Assembly (NCBI RefSeq): GCF_009674585.1
Contig: NZ_WKJP01000001.1
Coordinates: 62,001 to 126,000 of the forward strand
Length of the DNA: 64,000 nt
Reading direction: 5' to 3'
DNA from: Haloferax marinisediminis
GTDB taxonomy: Archaea > Halobacteriota > Halobacteria > Halobacteriales > Haloferacaceae
The notes beneath the pieces were generated by a model. It saw only the letters and a program-made list of their open reading frames with translations, was not told the origin of the DNA and searched no databases. Position numbers and translations under genes: made by a program. This document shows positions 53,848 through 62,028 of this stretch, in pieces; the stretch's first letter is position 1, and each line of letters begins with the position of its first letter.

Positions 53848-54958
53848 ACTCTCACTTGCAGAGCTTGGGAGTGAATGGTTCAACGATATCCTTACTGCAG
53901 TCACCGGGTGGCTCCAACAGGGCATCGCTGAGGGGTACAACCAACTGACGCAAGCAGCATTCGGAACACCAACCCCTGAGACGGGAAGTGTCCTGGGTGT
54001 TGGGACCCCCGTCAACGAACCGTGGGTCTCACTTCACGACACACTCGTGGCAGGCGAAACCACATTCCTTGCACTGTTGATTCTGGTCATCGCTGTCCAA
54101 GCGCGGAATACCATCCGCGTGTTCAATATCGGAAATCCACTGACCGCACGAGCAACCTCACAATCTGCATGGATTGGCGGTGCATTCATCGTTCTGTGGT
54201 ACTGGATTGCAGCGGCCTCGCTCACCCTTGTTGATGGCCTCACCATTCTCCTATTGCCACCAGTCGAGAGCGTGGGAACACTTGTCGCTGATCTGCTCAT
54301 CGTGACGATTACAAACCCCATTCTTGCCTTTGGATTGGGTCTCGTCGGTGCAGTCGCCATGTGGGTCTTACAGGCGTTGTTCATTGTTCGTGACCTGCTT
54401 ATCTTCGGCTTCGTCTACGCCATGCCGTTTGGCCTCGCAATCGCGTATTCGAACATTCCCGTCGTCTCTCGCCTTGCAGCCTCGCTGTGTCGTCGCTTCA
54501 TCCCACTGCTCGTGTTTCCGCTTCCGGTTGCACTGCTGTTTGGGGCGTACGACCTCGTCCTCACATCCGCGCTCGACGTTGGGCTACTCCCTGTCTCTGC
54601 ATTTGCACGCTACCTCGTTGGAGTCTCGCTCCCTGTGATTTCGGTGTACGTCGTCTGGCGACTCTTCACCGATGTCGCACCGAAGACGACTCGTGTTGTC
54701 CGCCGGACCGCTGGCACCGCTGCAACCGTTGGAACGGTCGTCGGTGCCGGTGTCGTCGGTGGGCCAGCAAGCGCGACGACTGTCGCGAAGGTCGGTGCTC
54801 GTGCCGCAGCGATCCGCGGTGTCGAACACCGGATTGGAGATTCCAGTCAGGGCTCACCACAGTCCAGCACTCGCAATGATAACATCGCCTCCGATGCCCA
54901 CGGCCAACGCGGCATCCCCTCGTACCGCCGAACTGAGAACGATCCTGGATATTACTGA
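53840..54958 (+). CDS. VirB6/TrbL-like polytopic channel protein
   Basis: A 372-aa protein with about six to eight hydrophobic helices (for example TFLALLILVIAVQARN, IGGAFIVLWYWIAAASL, LLIFGFVYAMPFGLAI, LLVFPLPVALLFGAYDL) and a hydrophilic tail with basic residues (VVRRTAGTAATVG). VirB6/TrbL proteins form the inner-membrane channel of type IV secretion. The shape and position between a pilin-like gene and VirB4 support this, not a strict motif. GGAGG lies 5 nt before the ATG at 53840. The stop overlaps the next start (TGATG). Confidence 0.65.
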   Translation: MAELSLAELGSEWFNDILTAVTGWLQQGIAEGYNQLTQAAFGTPTPETGSVLGVGTPVNEPWVSLHDTLVAGETTFLALLILVIAVQARNTIRVFNIGNPLTARATSQSAWIGGAFIVLWYWIAAASLTLVDGLTILLLPPVESVGTLVADLLIVTITNPILAFGLGLVGAVAMWVLQALFIVRDLLIFGFVYAMPFGLAIAYSNIPVVSRLAASLCRRFIPLLVFPLPVALLFGAYDLVLTSALDVGLLPVSAFARYLVGVSLPVISVYVVWRLFTDVAPKTTRVVRRTAGTAATVGTVVGAGVVGGPASATTVAKVGARAAAIRGVEHRIGDSSQGSPQSSTRNDNIASDAHGQRGIPSYRRTENDPGYY

Positions 54959-56061
54959 TGTCAAACGATACACCTGCAGAACGACGACTCATGAAGACAC
55001 TCGGTGAAGAGGCTCGGATTCCCATCCTCAACATCGACGAAGGAGACCTGTACCCCATTATTGGCTTTCCAATCGCAGGGGTGTTCATTGCGGGATTGGT
55101 CGGCATCGACTCACTGTTGTGGCCACTCGGTCTCGGTGGGCTCGTCAGTGGCCTGTTGACCGTCTACGCAACGCCCTCACATCGAACGACGACTGAGTGG
55201 CTGTCCGACCTCAGTCGCCATTATTTCGCCCGGCCATCGACAACGAATGCATACTCTTCAGATGTGAGTGCCGCTGGGAACGATTCGGCGTCACATGTCG
55301 GCGACTACAGTCCGTTCACACCAGATGAACGAACGCAAGACCTCACCCACGTCGAACACGCGTGGCCCGGTGCGGGAGCGCTCGAACGCACTGATGGCAC
55401 GATGGTCGGCATGGTCGAGCTCATCCCGTCGAATATGGATTTTGCGATGTCGGGCGATTGGGCACAACGACAGGCCATTGCCGAAACGTTCGCGAATAAC
55501 GAACTTGACTTCCCACTCTCACTCCACGCGACGACGAAACCGTTCCCAGTCGACCGACTCGTCGAGCGTATCGATGAGCGACTCACTGACGAAGATGTCC
55601 AGCAAAACCCTGCGTTCGAGAGACTACTGGCTGAATATCGAGAGGCACGTCCGAAGGAGATGGCTGGAACCCAGGAGATTCGGTACTACCTCGGTGTCGA
55701 AGTCTCTCCGTTCGAAGTCTATCACGACTCTACCGACGAGCAGACGCCACTCGAACGACTGACGAAGATTCCATTCCTCGGCCTCGTTATCACACCGTTC
55801 GTCACGCGGCGTGAGCGACTTACCGAGGGTGAAGTTCGCGCTCGATTGTTCGATGCGGTCGAAGCGCGCTGTCGGACCCTCGAAACAGAGTTCATCGGAA
55901 AACAACATGGCTGGGCCGCTCGTCGGCTCCCAACGACTGAGCAGTTCCTGCTCTCGGTCGAATTCTGGAATGGCTCGGGCCACGAGTATGGGGCTCCAAA
56001 TGAGAGTGTTCGGTCAGGTCCAGTACTTCGACAGAGCACACGAGAGGAACGAGATGCATAA
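54958..56061 (+). CDS. PrgI-like / VirB4-N-like membrane protein
   Basis: A 367-aa protein with two hydrophobic helices near the N terminus (IIGFPIAGVFIAGLVGI and LWPLGLGGLVSGLLTVY, about residues 35-70), like PrgI/VirB3, then a long soluble part (MVGMVELIPSNMDFAMSG, DFPLSLHATTKPFPVDRLVE) similar in style to the N-terminal domain of VirB4. No Walker motif is present. Fusion or splitting of VirB3 and VirB4 is common in conjugation systems, and the ATPase gene follows with an 8-nt overlap. It probably docks the ATPase to the membrane. Confidence 0.6.
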   Translation: MSNDTPAERRLMKTLGEEARIPILNIDEGDLYPIIGFPIAGVFIAGLVGIDSLLWPLGLGGLVSGLLTVYATPSHRTTTEWLSDLSRHYFARPSTTNAYSSDVSAAGNDSASHVGDYSPFTPDERTQDLTHVEHAWPGAGALERTDGTMVGMVELIPSNMDFAMSGDWAQRQAIAETFANNELDFPLSLHATTKPFPVDRLVERIDERLTDEDVQQNPAFERLLAEYREARPKEMAGTQEIRYYLGVEVSPFEVYHDSTDEQTPLERLTKIPFLGLVITPFVTRRERLTEGEVRARLFDAVEARCRTLETEFIGKQHGWAARRLPTTEQFLLSVEFWNGSGHEYGAPNESVRSGPVLRQSTREERDA

Positions 56062-58102
56062 TCTCTCCGCGTTACAGGTGGGTGAAGGGTTCACGCCAGT
56101 GCCACTCACCGAGGTGGTGTTCGCGATTGCACTTGGGTTCCTCGCTGGTGTCATCGTTGTTAGTGTCTGGGCACGAAGAAGCAGCTCTCCCGAGTCATTC
56201 GACCCAACCGCAGTACTCGATCCATCCACGCTGGAAGCCGCATCCAACGAGATGTCCATCCTCGAAGCGGCCGACTCACTCCACGCTGATACTGTCGCAC
56301 CGGCCGCGATTGAGTGGGACACTCGCGCCGCTCGTGTTGGTGAGCAATGGACGACGACGCTCTACCTCGCGTCATATCCAGACTATCCCAAAGACGGCTA
56401 TCTGAACGAGCTGTTCAACCTCACCGATATCGAGTTCGACTGCACGATCCGACTTCATCCCAAGAACCAGACGCGTGCTCGTGATGAGCTCCAAACGCTC
56501 GCAGACAACTTGCAGGTTGATGCGAAGCTCGAGCAGACCGTTCGTGGGTCGTATCTCCAAACGCGCGCTGATGAAGCAACTGCGACGTACACTGCAGTCG
56601 AGGAAGGTCAGCATGTCTTCTCTCAAGCGATGTTTCTGACGGTTCGTGCGGAGACACGCGACGAGCTCCGTGAAGCTGTTCGAACGGTCAAACGACGACT
56701 CCGAGACCATCCTGCGAATCTCACACCGAAGACGGCAATTTGCGCGCAGGACCGCGGCCTCCAAGCAGCATCACCCCTCGGACCAAACCCGTTCGACGAG
56801 GACGTAGTTGCCCTCGGTGGCGCTGTGGGTGCATTGTTGGCGTCGCCACACAACCCAACGATTCTCGAACCAGATGGTGTTGAAGTCGGGATTCATCGAC
56901 ACAACGATAGCCCAGTGGTGGTCGACGCATTCGCTCGTGAGAACGGCTACGCGATGTTCACCGTCGGTGACCCTGGCTCTGGGAAGTCTTTCGGTGCGAA
57001 GCAGAACTTCATCCGATCGATTTCGAATTCGAACGACCGGATTGGGATCATTCTTGAACCACTCAATAACTGGACTGGCGTTGCCGAGGCACTCAACGGC
57101 CACCGGATTACTGTTGGTGGGAGTATGGGGCTGAACCCACTCGAAATCAAACCGATGCCAGCGCGCGTCCAACAGACACTCGGCGATGACGCGAGTCCGT
57201 TCAATGAGAAGATAGACAGCGTTCTGAGCTTCCTCACCAATTTCTTCTCACTTCGGGGAATCCACCTTGGCGACCGTCGAACCACACTCGAACTCGCGAT
57301 TAGCGAGGCCTATCGTCGGAACGGAATTACTGATGACATCGCCACCCACAGCAACGAGAGTCCGACGATGCGGGATGTCCTCGACGTACTGACTGCACTG
57401 TCTGAAACGCCTGAGGAATTCGTCGTCCGGACATCTGTCGAAACCGAGAAGCTCGAAGCCGATGCTGCCTGGCTCATCGACCAGCTTCGCCCCTTCGCTG
57501 AAGGAGGCCGATACGAGAATCTCGGTCGGCAGACCGACTTCGAGATCCGCGACGAGAACGTCATCTATCTCGACCTCGGCCAGCAGGAAGGAACCGTCGG
57601 TGGGAGTACGAGTCTGCTTATGCAGTTGCTCATCTCTGTTGTCTACGAACGAGCGAAAGAGACCGACAAAGAGGTTGTCTTCGTCATCGACGAGGCTCGC
57701 TACATCATGCAAGACACAGAGAGCCTGTCGTTCCTCGAGACGGTGTTCCGCCATCATCGGCATCACGACCTCTCGGTTCGACTCGTTACCCAGACCGTCG
57801 ACGAGTTCTTCCAGCACCCTGAATCAGAAGCGATTCTTGACCAGTGTGCTATCAAGCAGTTCCACCGTCTCGACGGCATGGACGAACAGTGGGCGAATGA
57901 GTTCGGACTGAACCACGCCCAGATGCGGTTCGTTCAAGATGCCGTTCCTGGGTCCGACCGACTCGGCTACTCACAGGCACTCGTCGGCCTCGATGGCGAC
58001 TGGCGCGGTATCGAAGTGCGAGCGATGCCGTACGAGAAGGAGGTCATCGACTTCGACCCGAGTGATAGCAATCGTACACAGAACTCACTCATGACTAACT
58101 GA
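56054..58102 (+). CDS. VirB4-family conjugation ATPase
   Basis: A 682-aa motor ATPase of the HerA/FtsK-like VirB4 group, which energises assembly of the type IV secretion channel. A membrane helix at about residues 15-37 (EVVFAIALGFLAGVIVVSVW) is followed by an N-terminal domain. Walker A is VGDPGSGKSFGAKQ (about 308-321) and Walker B is VVFVIDEARYIM. The arginine-finger region HHRHHDLSVRLVTQTVDEF is typical. The ATG at 56054 lies 8 nt inside the preceding gene. The open frame reaches 55811 but overlaps that gene. This is the anchor gene for calling a conjugative element. Confidence 0.88.
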   Translation: MHNLSALQVGEGFTPVPLTEVVFAIALGFLAGVIVVSVWARRSSSPESFDPTAVLDPSTLEAASNEMSILEAADSLHADTVAPAAIEWDTRAARVGEQWTTTLYLASYPDYPKDGYLNELFNLTDIEFDCTIRLHPKNQTRARDELQTLADNLQVDAKLEQTVRGSYLQTRADEATATYTAVEEGQHVFSQAMFLTVRAETRDELREAVRTVKRRLRDHPANLTPKTAICAQDRGLQAASPLGPNPFDEDVVALGGAVGALLASPHNPTILEPDGVEVGIHRHNDSPVVVDAFARENGYAMFTVGDPGSGKSFGAKQNFIRSISNSNDRIGIILEPLNNWTGVAEALNGHRITVGGSMGLNPLEIKPMPARVQQTLGDDASPFNEKIDSVLSFLTNFFSLRGIHLGDRRTTLELAISEAYRRNGITDDIATHSNESPTMRDVLDVLTALSETPEEFVVRTSVETEKLEADAAWLIDQLRPFAEGGRYENLGRQTDFEIRDENVIYLDLGQQEGTVGGSTSLLMQLLISVVYERAKETDKEVVFVIDEARYIMQDTESLSFLETVFRHHRHHDLSVRLVTQTVDEFFQHPESEAILDQCAIKQFHRLDGMDEQWANEFGLNHAQMRFVQDAVPGSDRLGYSQALVGLDGDWRGIEVRAMPYEKEVIDFDPSDSNRTQNSLMTN

Positions 58103-58141
58103 GCAAATAGAGGTAACTCCCTCGCAGTCTACTACTCAGAT

Positions 58142-59569
58142 ATGACTGCGTCTCTCCGGACGGTTGTTGTTGTCGTCCTCGTCCTTTTCGCGGGTTGTAC
58201 CGGTGGTGGGTCGCTCGATGTGGGCGAGTCACCTGGTCAACCAACGACTGCAACAGAGGCAACAGCAGCGCAGACCACGACTGCGGCCGCATCTCCTAAC
58301 GGAACGCTCGAGGTCCACTTCATTAACGTCGGGCAATCGGTCAGTACGCTCCTCGTCGCACCGAATGGTGAGACGATGCTCATCGACTCTGGTGATTTCC
58401 GTGACGATGGTGAGCACGTCCTCGCGTATCTCCAGGCCCACGATATCCAGCGGTTGGACTACTTGGTGACCTCGCACGCTGACGCAGACCACATCGGTGG
58501 AAACGCAGCCATCATCGAGTATTACGAGACACAGGCGAATGGTGTGGGTGCAATCTACGACCCCGGTATCGCATCCACCTCACAGACCTACGCTGCATAC
58601 CTCGATGCCGTCGAAGAACACGACGTCCCACTGTACCGAACACAAGCCGGTGACCAGATTTCGATGGGGCTGGTGACGGCAACAGTGCTGTCTCCGCCTG
58701 AAGGCTACCTTGCGAGTGAAGACAGAAACGAGAACAGCATTGTTCTGATGACGCAGTTCGGGTCGACACGGTTCTTATTCACAGGTGATGCCGAACACGA
58801 AGCTGAAGAGTACCTTATCGACACGTACGGTTCGAATCTGCAAGCGACGGTTTTGAAGACCGGCCACCACGGCTCGAAAGGGAGTACAAGCGAGGAGTTC
58901 CTTCAGGCTGTCCAGCCCAAGGTCGCGGTTGTTTCGAGCGACTACGACTCACAGTACGGCCACCCGAATGAGGAGACGCTCGAACGATTGGATGCACAGT
59001 CAATACCGACGTACTGGACCGCAACACACGGTACGATTGTCTTTGCGAGTAACGGCGATCAAGTGAGAATCAGCACGCAGCAAGCGGCACCGACGCGCCC
59101 AATAGAACTCCGTGACGGAACTGCAATTGAACCTGGGACGGAGCCTGACGTGACTGTTCGAACCGAAATCACGGCGGGTGGGAGTCTGACGACTCTCACG
59201 CCGGTTGCGACTGATGGTGGAACAGACACGACGGACGCTTCGCTTGCTGTTGTGGAAGTCCATGCAGATGCAGCTGGGTCCGATACTGAGAATCTGAACG
59301 ACGAGTACATTGTCTTCAAGAATACCGGAAGCGAATCACTCGACCTCTCGGGATGGACAATCTCCGATGCATCTGGTCGGACGTACACCGTCCCTGATGG
59401 CACGACACTGGCTGCGGGCGCAACCATCACACTTCACACCGGGTCTGGAGCCGACACGTCGACTGATCTCTACTGGGGCTCAGGTTCTGCTGTCTGGAAC
59501 AATGATGGCGATACTATCACCGTACTGAATAATACCGGTGCAACCGTACTTGAGGAGACGTACGCATGA
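58142..59569 (+). CDS. Lipoprotein metallo-beta-lactamase with C-terminal lamin-tail domain
   Basis: A 475-aa exported protein. The signal ends in the lipobox LFAGC, so it is probably anchored outside. Residues about 55-310 form a ComEC/Rec2-type metallo-beta-lactamase domain with the metal motif TSHADADHIGG, then TGDAEHEAE and KTGHHGSKGSTSEEF. Residues about 365-475 form a lamin-tail domain (EYIVFKNTGSESLDLSGWTI), often linked to extracellular nucleases. It lies 39 bp after virB4. It may cut DNA at the cell surface during transfer or uptake, which is inference. Confidence 0.85.
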   Translation: MTASLRTVVVVVLVLFAGCTGGGSLDVGESPGQPTTATEATAAQTTTAAASPNGTLEVHFINVGQSVSTLLVAPNGETMLIDSGDFRDDGEHVLAYLQAHDIQRLDYLVTSHADADHIGGNAAIIEYYETQANGVGAIYDPGIASTSQTYAAYLDAVEEHDVPLYRTQAGDQISMGLVTATVLSPPEGYLASEDRNENSIVLMTQFGSTRFLFTGDAEHEAEEYLIDTYGSNLQATVLKTGHHGSKGSTSEEFLQAVQPKVAVVSSDYDSQYGHPNEETLERLDAQSIPTYWTATHGTIVFASNGDQVRISTQQAAPTRPIELRDGTAIEPGTEPDVTVRTEITAGGSLTTLTPVATDGGTDTTDASLAVVEVHADAAGSDTENLNDEYIVFKNTGSESLDLSGWTISDASGRTYTVPDGTTLAAGATITLHTGSGADTSTDLYWGSGSAVWNNDGDTITVLNNTGATVLEETYA

Positions 59570-59850
59570 TTCCAGACGGGACCTACACCGCGACAGTCGA
59601 CCGCTTCGAAGACGACCTGGCAGTCTTACTCGTCGAAGAAGACGGCCGCGATATCGACCAGCTCGTTGTCGACCGCGACGACTTGCCGTGGCGTGCAAGA
59701 AAACAAAATTCAGTCCTCACAGTCACCGTCTCAGATGGGGAGTACAAGAACGGGACGTACAAGCCAGACGAGACAGAAGAACGAACCGAAGCCGCTCAGT
59801 CACGGTTTGACCGACTCTCGCGTCGGCCACCACAAGACGACGAGTCGTAA
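59566..59850 (+). CDS. DUF3006 family protein
   Basis: A 94-aa protein with the DUF3006 pattern MIPDGTYTATVDRFEDDLAV and LPWRARKQNSVLTVTVSDGE. DUF3006 proteins are small beta-barrels usually encoded next to ComEC-like metallo-beta-lactamase genes, as here with an ATGA overlap. The function is unknown; a partner role is likely. Confidence 0.82.
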   Translation: MIPDGTYTATVDRFEDDLAVLLVEEDGRDIDQLVVDRDDLPWRARKQNSVLTVTVSDGEYKNGTYKPDETEERTEAAQSRFDRLSRRPPQDDES

Positions 59851-59868
59851 TCTCGGCGCTGCCGTCAC

Positions 59869-60798
59869 TCACACCCGCTCAGTGAGTTCGTAATACCTCG
59901 CTCTGAGTGTTGGGACCGTTACGTCTGCCGTTGTCGCGAACTCCGCTTGGGTCTGCTTCCCGCCGTGTTGTTTTGTCGCGAGATACAGACAAGCCGCTGC
60001 CACACCCATGGGATTTCGTCCGTTCGTAATCCCATCGTCGTCAGCGAGTTCTGCGAGTTCGTACGCACGTGCTTGGATCGCAGATGAGACGCCGCAGTCC
60101 GATGCAAGCCGTGGAACGGCCGTCCGTGCAGTCACAATCTGTGCGTCGATTCCCAGTTCGCTGTTGAGGACACGATACCCCGTTCGAACCTGGATGACGG
60201 TGCACCGAGCGACGTTTGCAATTTCCGCTTGTCGGCGCGGGAGCCCACGCGCCCGGCACGTCGCATACAGACTTCCTGCAGCCATCATCTCGAGCGAACG
60301 TCCGCGAATGAGGTCCTGCTGTTGTGCCCGGCGGTACGTCTGACTCGCCTCTTCGACGACACTGTACGGGAGGTCGAGGGCACTTCCCATCCGTGCGATT
60401 TCTTGGAGGGCAGTCGCGAGGTTCCGCTCTGCTTTCGACCCAAACCGCGCACGGCGATGTTCACGGCGAAGTCGGTGAAGTTGTCGCTGCTTTTCTGACG
60501 ACACCCGCTGGCCGTTCGCATCACGATTGTAGCCGATTTCTGCAGAGACGCCGCGGTCGTGACGAGTGGGAGTGAGTCGGCCTCCAGTTCGTCGTGTTGG
60601 AACTGGGTCGTCATCGAACACGCGTGGGCCGTGGGTGTGGTCGATGTAGTAGTGGTCGACGATGAGCCCACAGGCTTCGCAACTGGTTTCGCCGCCGTCC
60701 GTTGCGAGCCTCCCGTCGCACTCCGGGCAGTCAGTGGCATCAATTGATTTCCCGCACGATTCGTCGAACGTTCGTTCGTAGATTTCTCTCAGTGACAT
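59869..60798 (-). CDS. tfb: Transcription initiation factor TFB carried by the mobile region
   Basis: A 309-aa TFB. The N-terminal zinc ribbon is CPECDGRLATDGGETSCEAC (about residues 24-44), followed by the B-reader/linker and two cyclin repeats (about 110-200 and 205-305). Repeat features include LGLPRRQAEIANVARCTVIQ-type helices (split by family numbering) and GRNPMGVAAACLYLATKQHG. Haloarchaea have several TFBs that pair with TBPs to steer promoters. One on an integrated element may direct the element's own genes. The ATG at 60798 was chosen over 60834. It shares a promoter module with two neighbouring genes. Confidence 0.9.
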   Translation of the reverse strand: MSLREIYERTFDESCGKSIDATDCPECDGRLATDGGETSCEACGLIVDHYYIDHTHGPRVFDDDPVPTRRTGGRLTPTRHDRGVSAEIGYNRDANGQRVSSEKQRQLHRLRREHRRARFGSKAERNLATALQEIARMGSALDLPYSVVEEASQTYRRAQQQDLIRGRSLEMMAAGSLYATCRARGLPRRQAEIANVARCTVIQVRTGYRVLNSELGIDAQIVTARTAVPRLASDCGVSSAIQARAYELAELADDDGITNGRNPMGVAAACLYLATKQHGGKQTQAEFATTADVTVPTLRARYYELTERV

Positions 60799-60824
60799 GC
60801 GTTCTGTGTGGCGCGCTACTGCAA

Positions 60825-60854
60825 CGCCCCGCACCCTTGTGGGGCGAACAAAAC
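60825..60854 (-). promoter_or_regulatory. Shared promoter module, copy A (tfb)
   Basis: On the plus strand CGCCCCGCACCCTTGTGGGGCG (60825-60846) forms an inverted repeat, with CGAACAAAAC next to it, a weak TATA on the minus strand. The module lies 27 nt upstream of the tfb start. It is copied upstream of the next two genes. Confidence 0.7.
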
Positions 60855-60882
60855 TGCGGTCGGCTGGTTGTCTGAAGGGTCG

Positions 60883-61116
60883 TTAGTTGTTGGTCGGCCT
60901 GCTCGCTATGCACACCGCGTCGAACGCATCCTTGGACGCGTGTTCCTGACGGCACTCCGTACACCGCCAGAATCGACGACGGTCATGGTCGAACGCTGCA
61001 AGGTCTGCGAGTGAGTCAGTAGTCGACGCTCGCCACTCGGTGACGACGACGAGTTCGTGACCCAGTTCAGTCCGCTCGACGATACTCCCGACCCGTTGGG
61101 TTGTGTCTGTACTCAT
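60883..61116 (-). CDS. Small CxxC protein, paralogue of the SWIM-protein N terminus
   Basis: A 77-aa protein. GHELVVVTEWRASTTD and RRRFWRCTECRQEHASKDAF with a later Cys match residues of the neighbouring 177-aa protein (GHDLVRITEW, RTRFWRCRKCGQERTKKSEF). It therefore seems to be a paralogue reduced to the N-terminal zinc-knuckle part. No known family is recognised. It sits between tfb and the SWIM gene on the same strand, each with its own copy of the promoter module. Confidence 0.65.
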   Translation of the reverse strand: MSTDTTQRVGSIVERTELGHELVVVTEWRASTTDSLADLAAFDHDRRRFWRCTECRQEHASKDAFDAVCIASRPTNN

Positions 61117-61137
61117 TCGGAATCAGCGAGGCACTGC

Positions 61138-61170
61138 CGCCCCGCACCCGTTCAGGGGGGCGATAAAATC
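61138..61170 (-). promoter_or_regulatory. Shared promoter module, copy B
   Basis: CGCCCCGCACCCGTTCAGGG with GGGCGATAAAATC forms the same inverted repeat (CGCCCC at 61138-61143, GGGGCG at 61157-61162) and a TATA-like GATTTTATC on the minus strand. It lies 22 nt upstream of the start at 61116. Confidence 0.75.
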
Positions 61171-61184
61171 TCTCGTGGGACACT

Positions 61185-61718
61185 CTATGACCGAATTCGG
61201 AGTCTCGTATCCCGATCGCACGTCGCAAATCGCCCATTCGGTTGAGGGAGGAGACGCGTCCGAATTTCGAAGATGACACGTCGAATGTGCTTGCACTCAA
61301 CACCACGTTTCCGATGGTCTGGACACGAACACGTGCCCGCATGGACGTCAACTTTGTACGTCTTCCCGCTTGACGAAGCAGCCCTGTAAACGGGGCCGAC
61401 ATCACCGAACCGAACGTCCATCTCTTCGGTGAGTGCTTTCCACGTCCGTGATTCGTCGATGGAGTAGCCGCCATCGCTCAATAGTGTCTGACCGTCGGTG
61501 ACCGGACACGATTCACGGAACTCTGATTTTTTGGTCCGCTCTTGGCCACACTTTCGGCACCGCCAGAATCGCGTACGGTAGCCATTGAGGTCAGAAAGTT
61601 CGATATCGTAGTCGGTCGGTTCGCTGCCTGGCACCCATTCAGTGATGCGGACAAGGTCGTGACCGGTGTTCAGGGCTATGGGTAACCGCTGTCGTTCGTC
61701 GTCGGTTGAGACAGTCAT
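61185..61718 (-). CDS. SWIM zinc-finger protein
   Basis: A 177-aa protein. The N-terminal half has a zinc knuckle (FWRCRKCGQERTKKSEFRES with a later Cys). The C-terminal half is a SWIM finger: YKVDVHAGTCSCPDHRKRGV then ECKHIRRV (CxC...CxH pattern). SWIM fingers bind DNA or proteins and occur in MULE transposases and Sws1-type recombination proteins. A single-domain SWIM protein on an element may regulate or assist transfer, which is inference. It shares its N-terminal part with the 77-aa neighbour. Confidence 0.75.
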   Translation of the reverse strand: MTVSTDDERQRLPIALNTGHDLVRITEWVPGSEPTDYDIELSDLNGYRTRFWRCRKCGQERTKKSEFRESCPVTDGQTLLSDGGYSIDESRTWKALTEEMDVRFGDVGPVYRAASSSGKTYKVDVHAGTCSCPDHRKRGVECKHIRRVIFEIRTRLLPQPNGRFATCDRDTRLRIRS

Positions 61719-61745
61719 AAGGTTCTTTCAGGGGGTCACTCGTGT

Positions 61746-61778
61746 GCGCCCCCGCACCCTTGTGGGGGTGATAAAATT
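61746..61778 (-). promoter_or_regulatory. Shared promoter module, copy C
   Basis: GCGCCCCCGCACCCTTGTGG with GGGTGATAAAATT carries the same GCCCC...GCACCCTTGTGGGG core and TATA-like TTTTATC on the minus strand. It lies 28 nt upstream of the start at 61718. The three modules differ mainly in a few hairpin bases. Confidence 0.75.
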
Positions 61779-61788
61779 GTCACCTCGT

Positions 61789-61859
61789 AGAAGAGCCACC
61801 TGAGCAACCTGTCCAGGTCGTCTCAGTAACACTTGACATCGAGAACCGGTAGCTCTTCT
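61789..61859. repeat. Inverted repeat AGAAGAGC/GCTCTTCT
   Basis: AGAAGAGC (61789-61796) and GCTCTTCT (61852-61859) are perfect inverted copies about 55 bp apart, between the SWIM gene and the divergent gene at 62029. The rest of the roughly 310-bp gap shows nothing else clear except promoter copy C. Confidence 0.45.
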
Positions 61860-62028
61860 GAGCAGATGTTACGACTGGTATCTCTGATTTCCGTCGACCC
61901 CCCGGCCATCCACTGATGCATCGCGAACAGCGTCTCGATTACCAGCAGATTCGTACTCAAACCGCAACGCACCAGCGCCTGATGCACGCATCAACTCGGC
62001 ACTCCCCTACACGACGCGCCTCCCACCG

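Noticed and set aside
61749-61779. GC-rich repeats upstream of tfb and its neighbours as a CRISPR array
   Set aside because: The three copies are hundreds of bases apart, each in front of a gene, with no regular short spacers. A shared promoter module explains them better.
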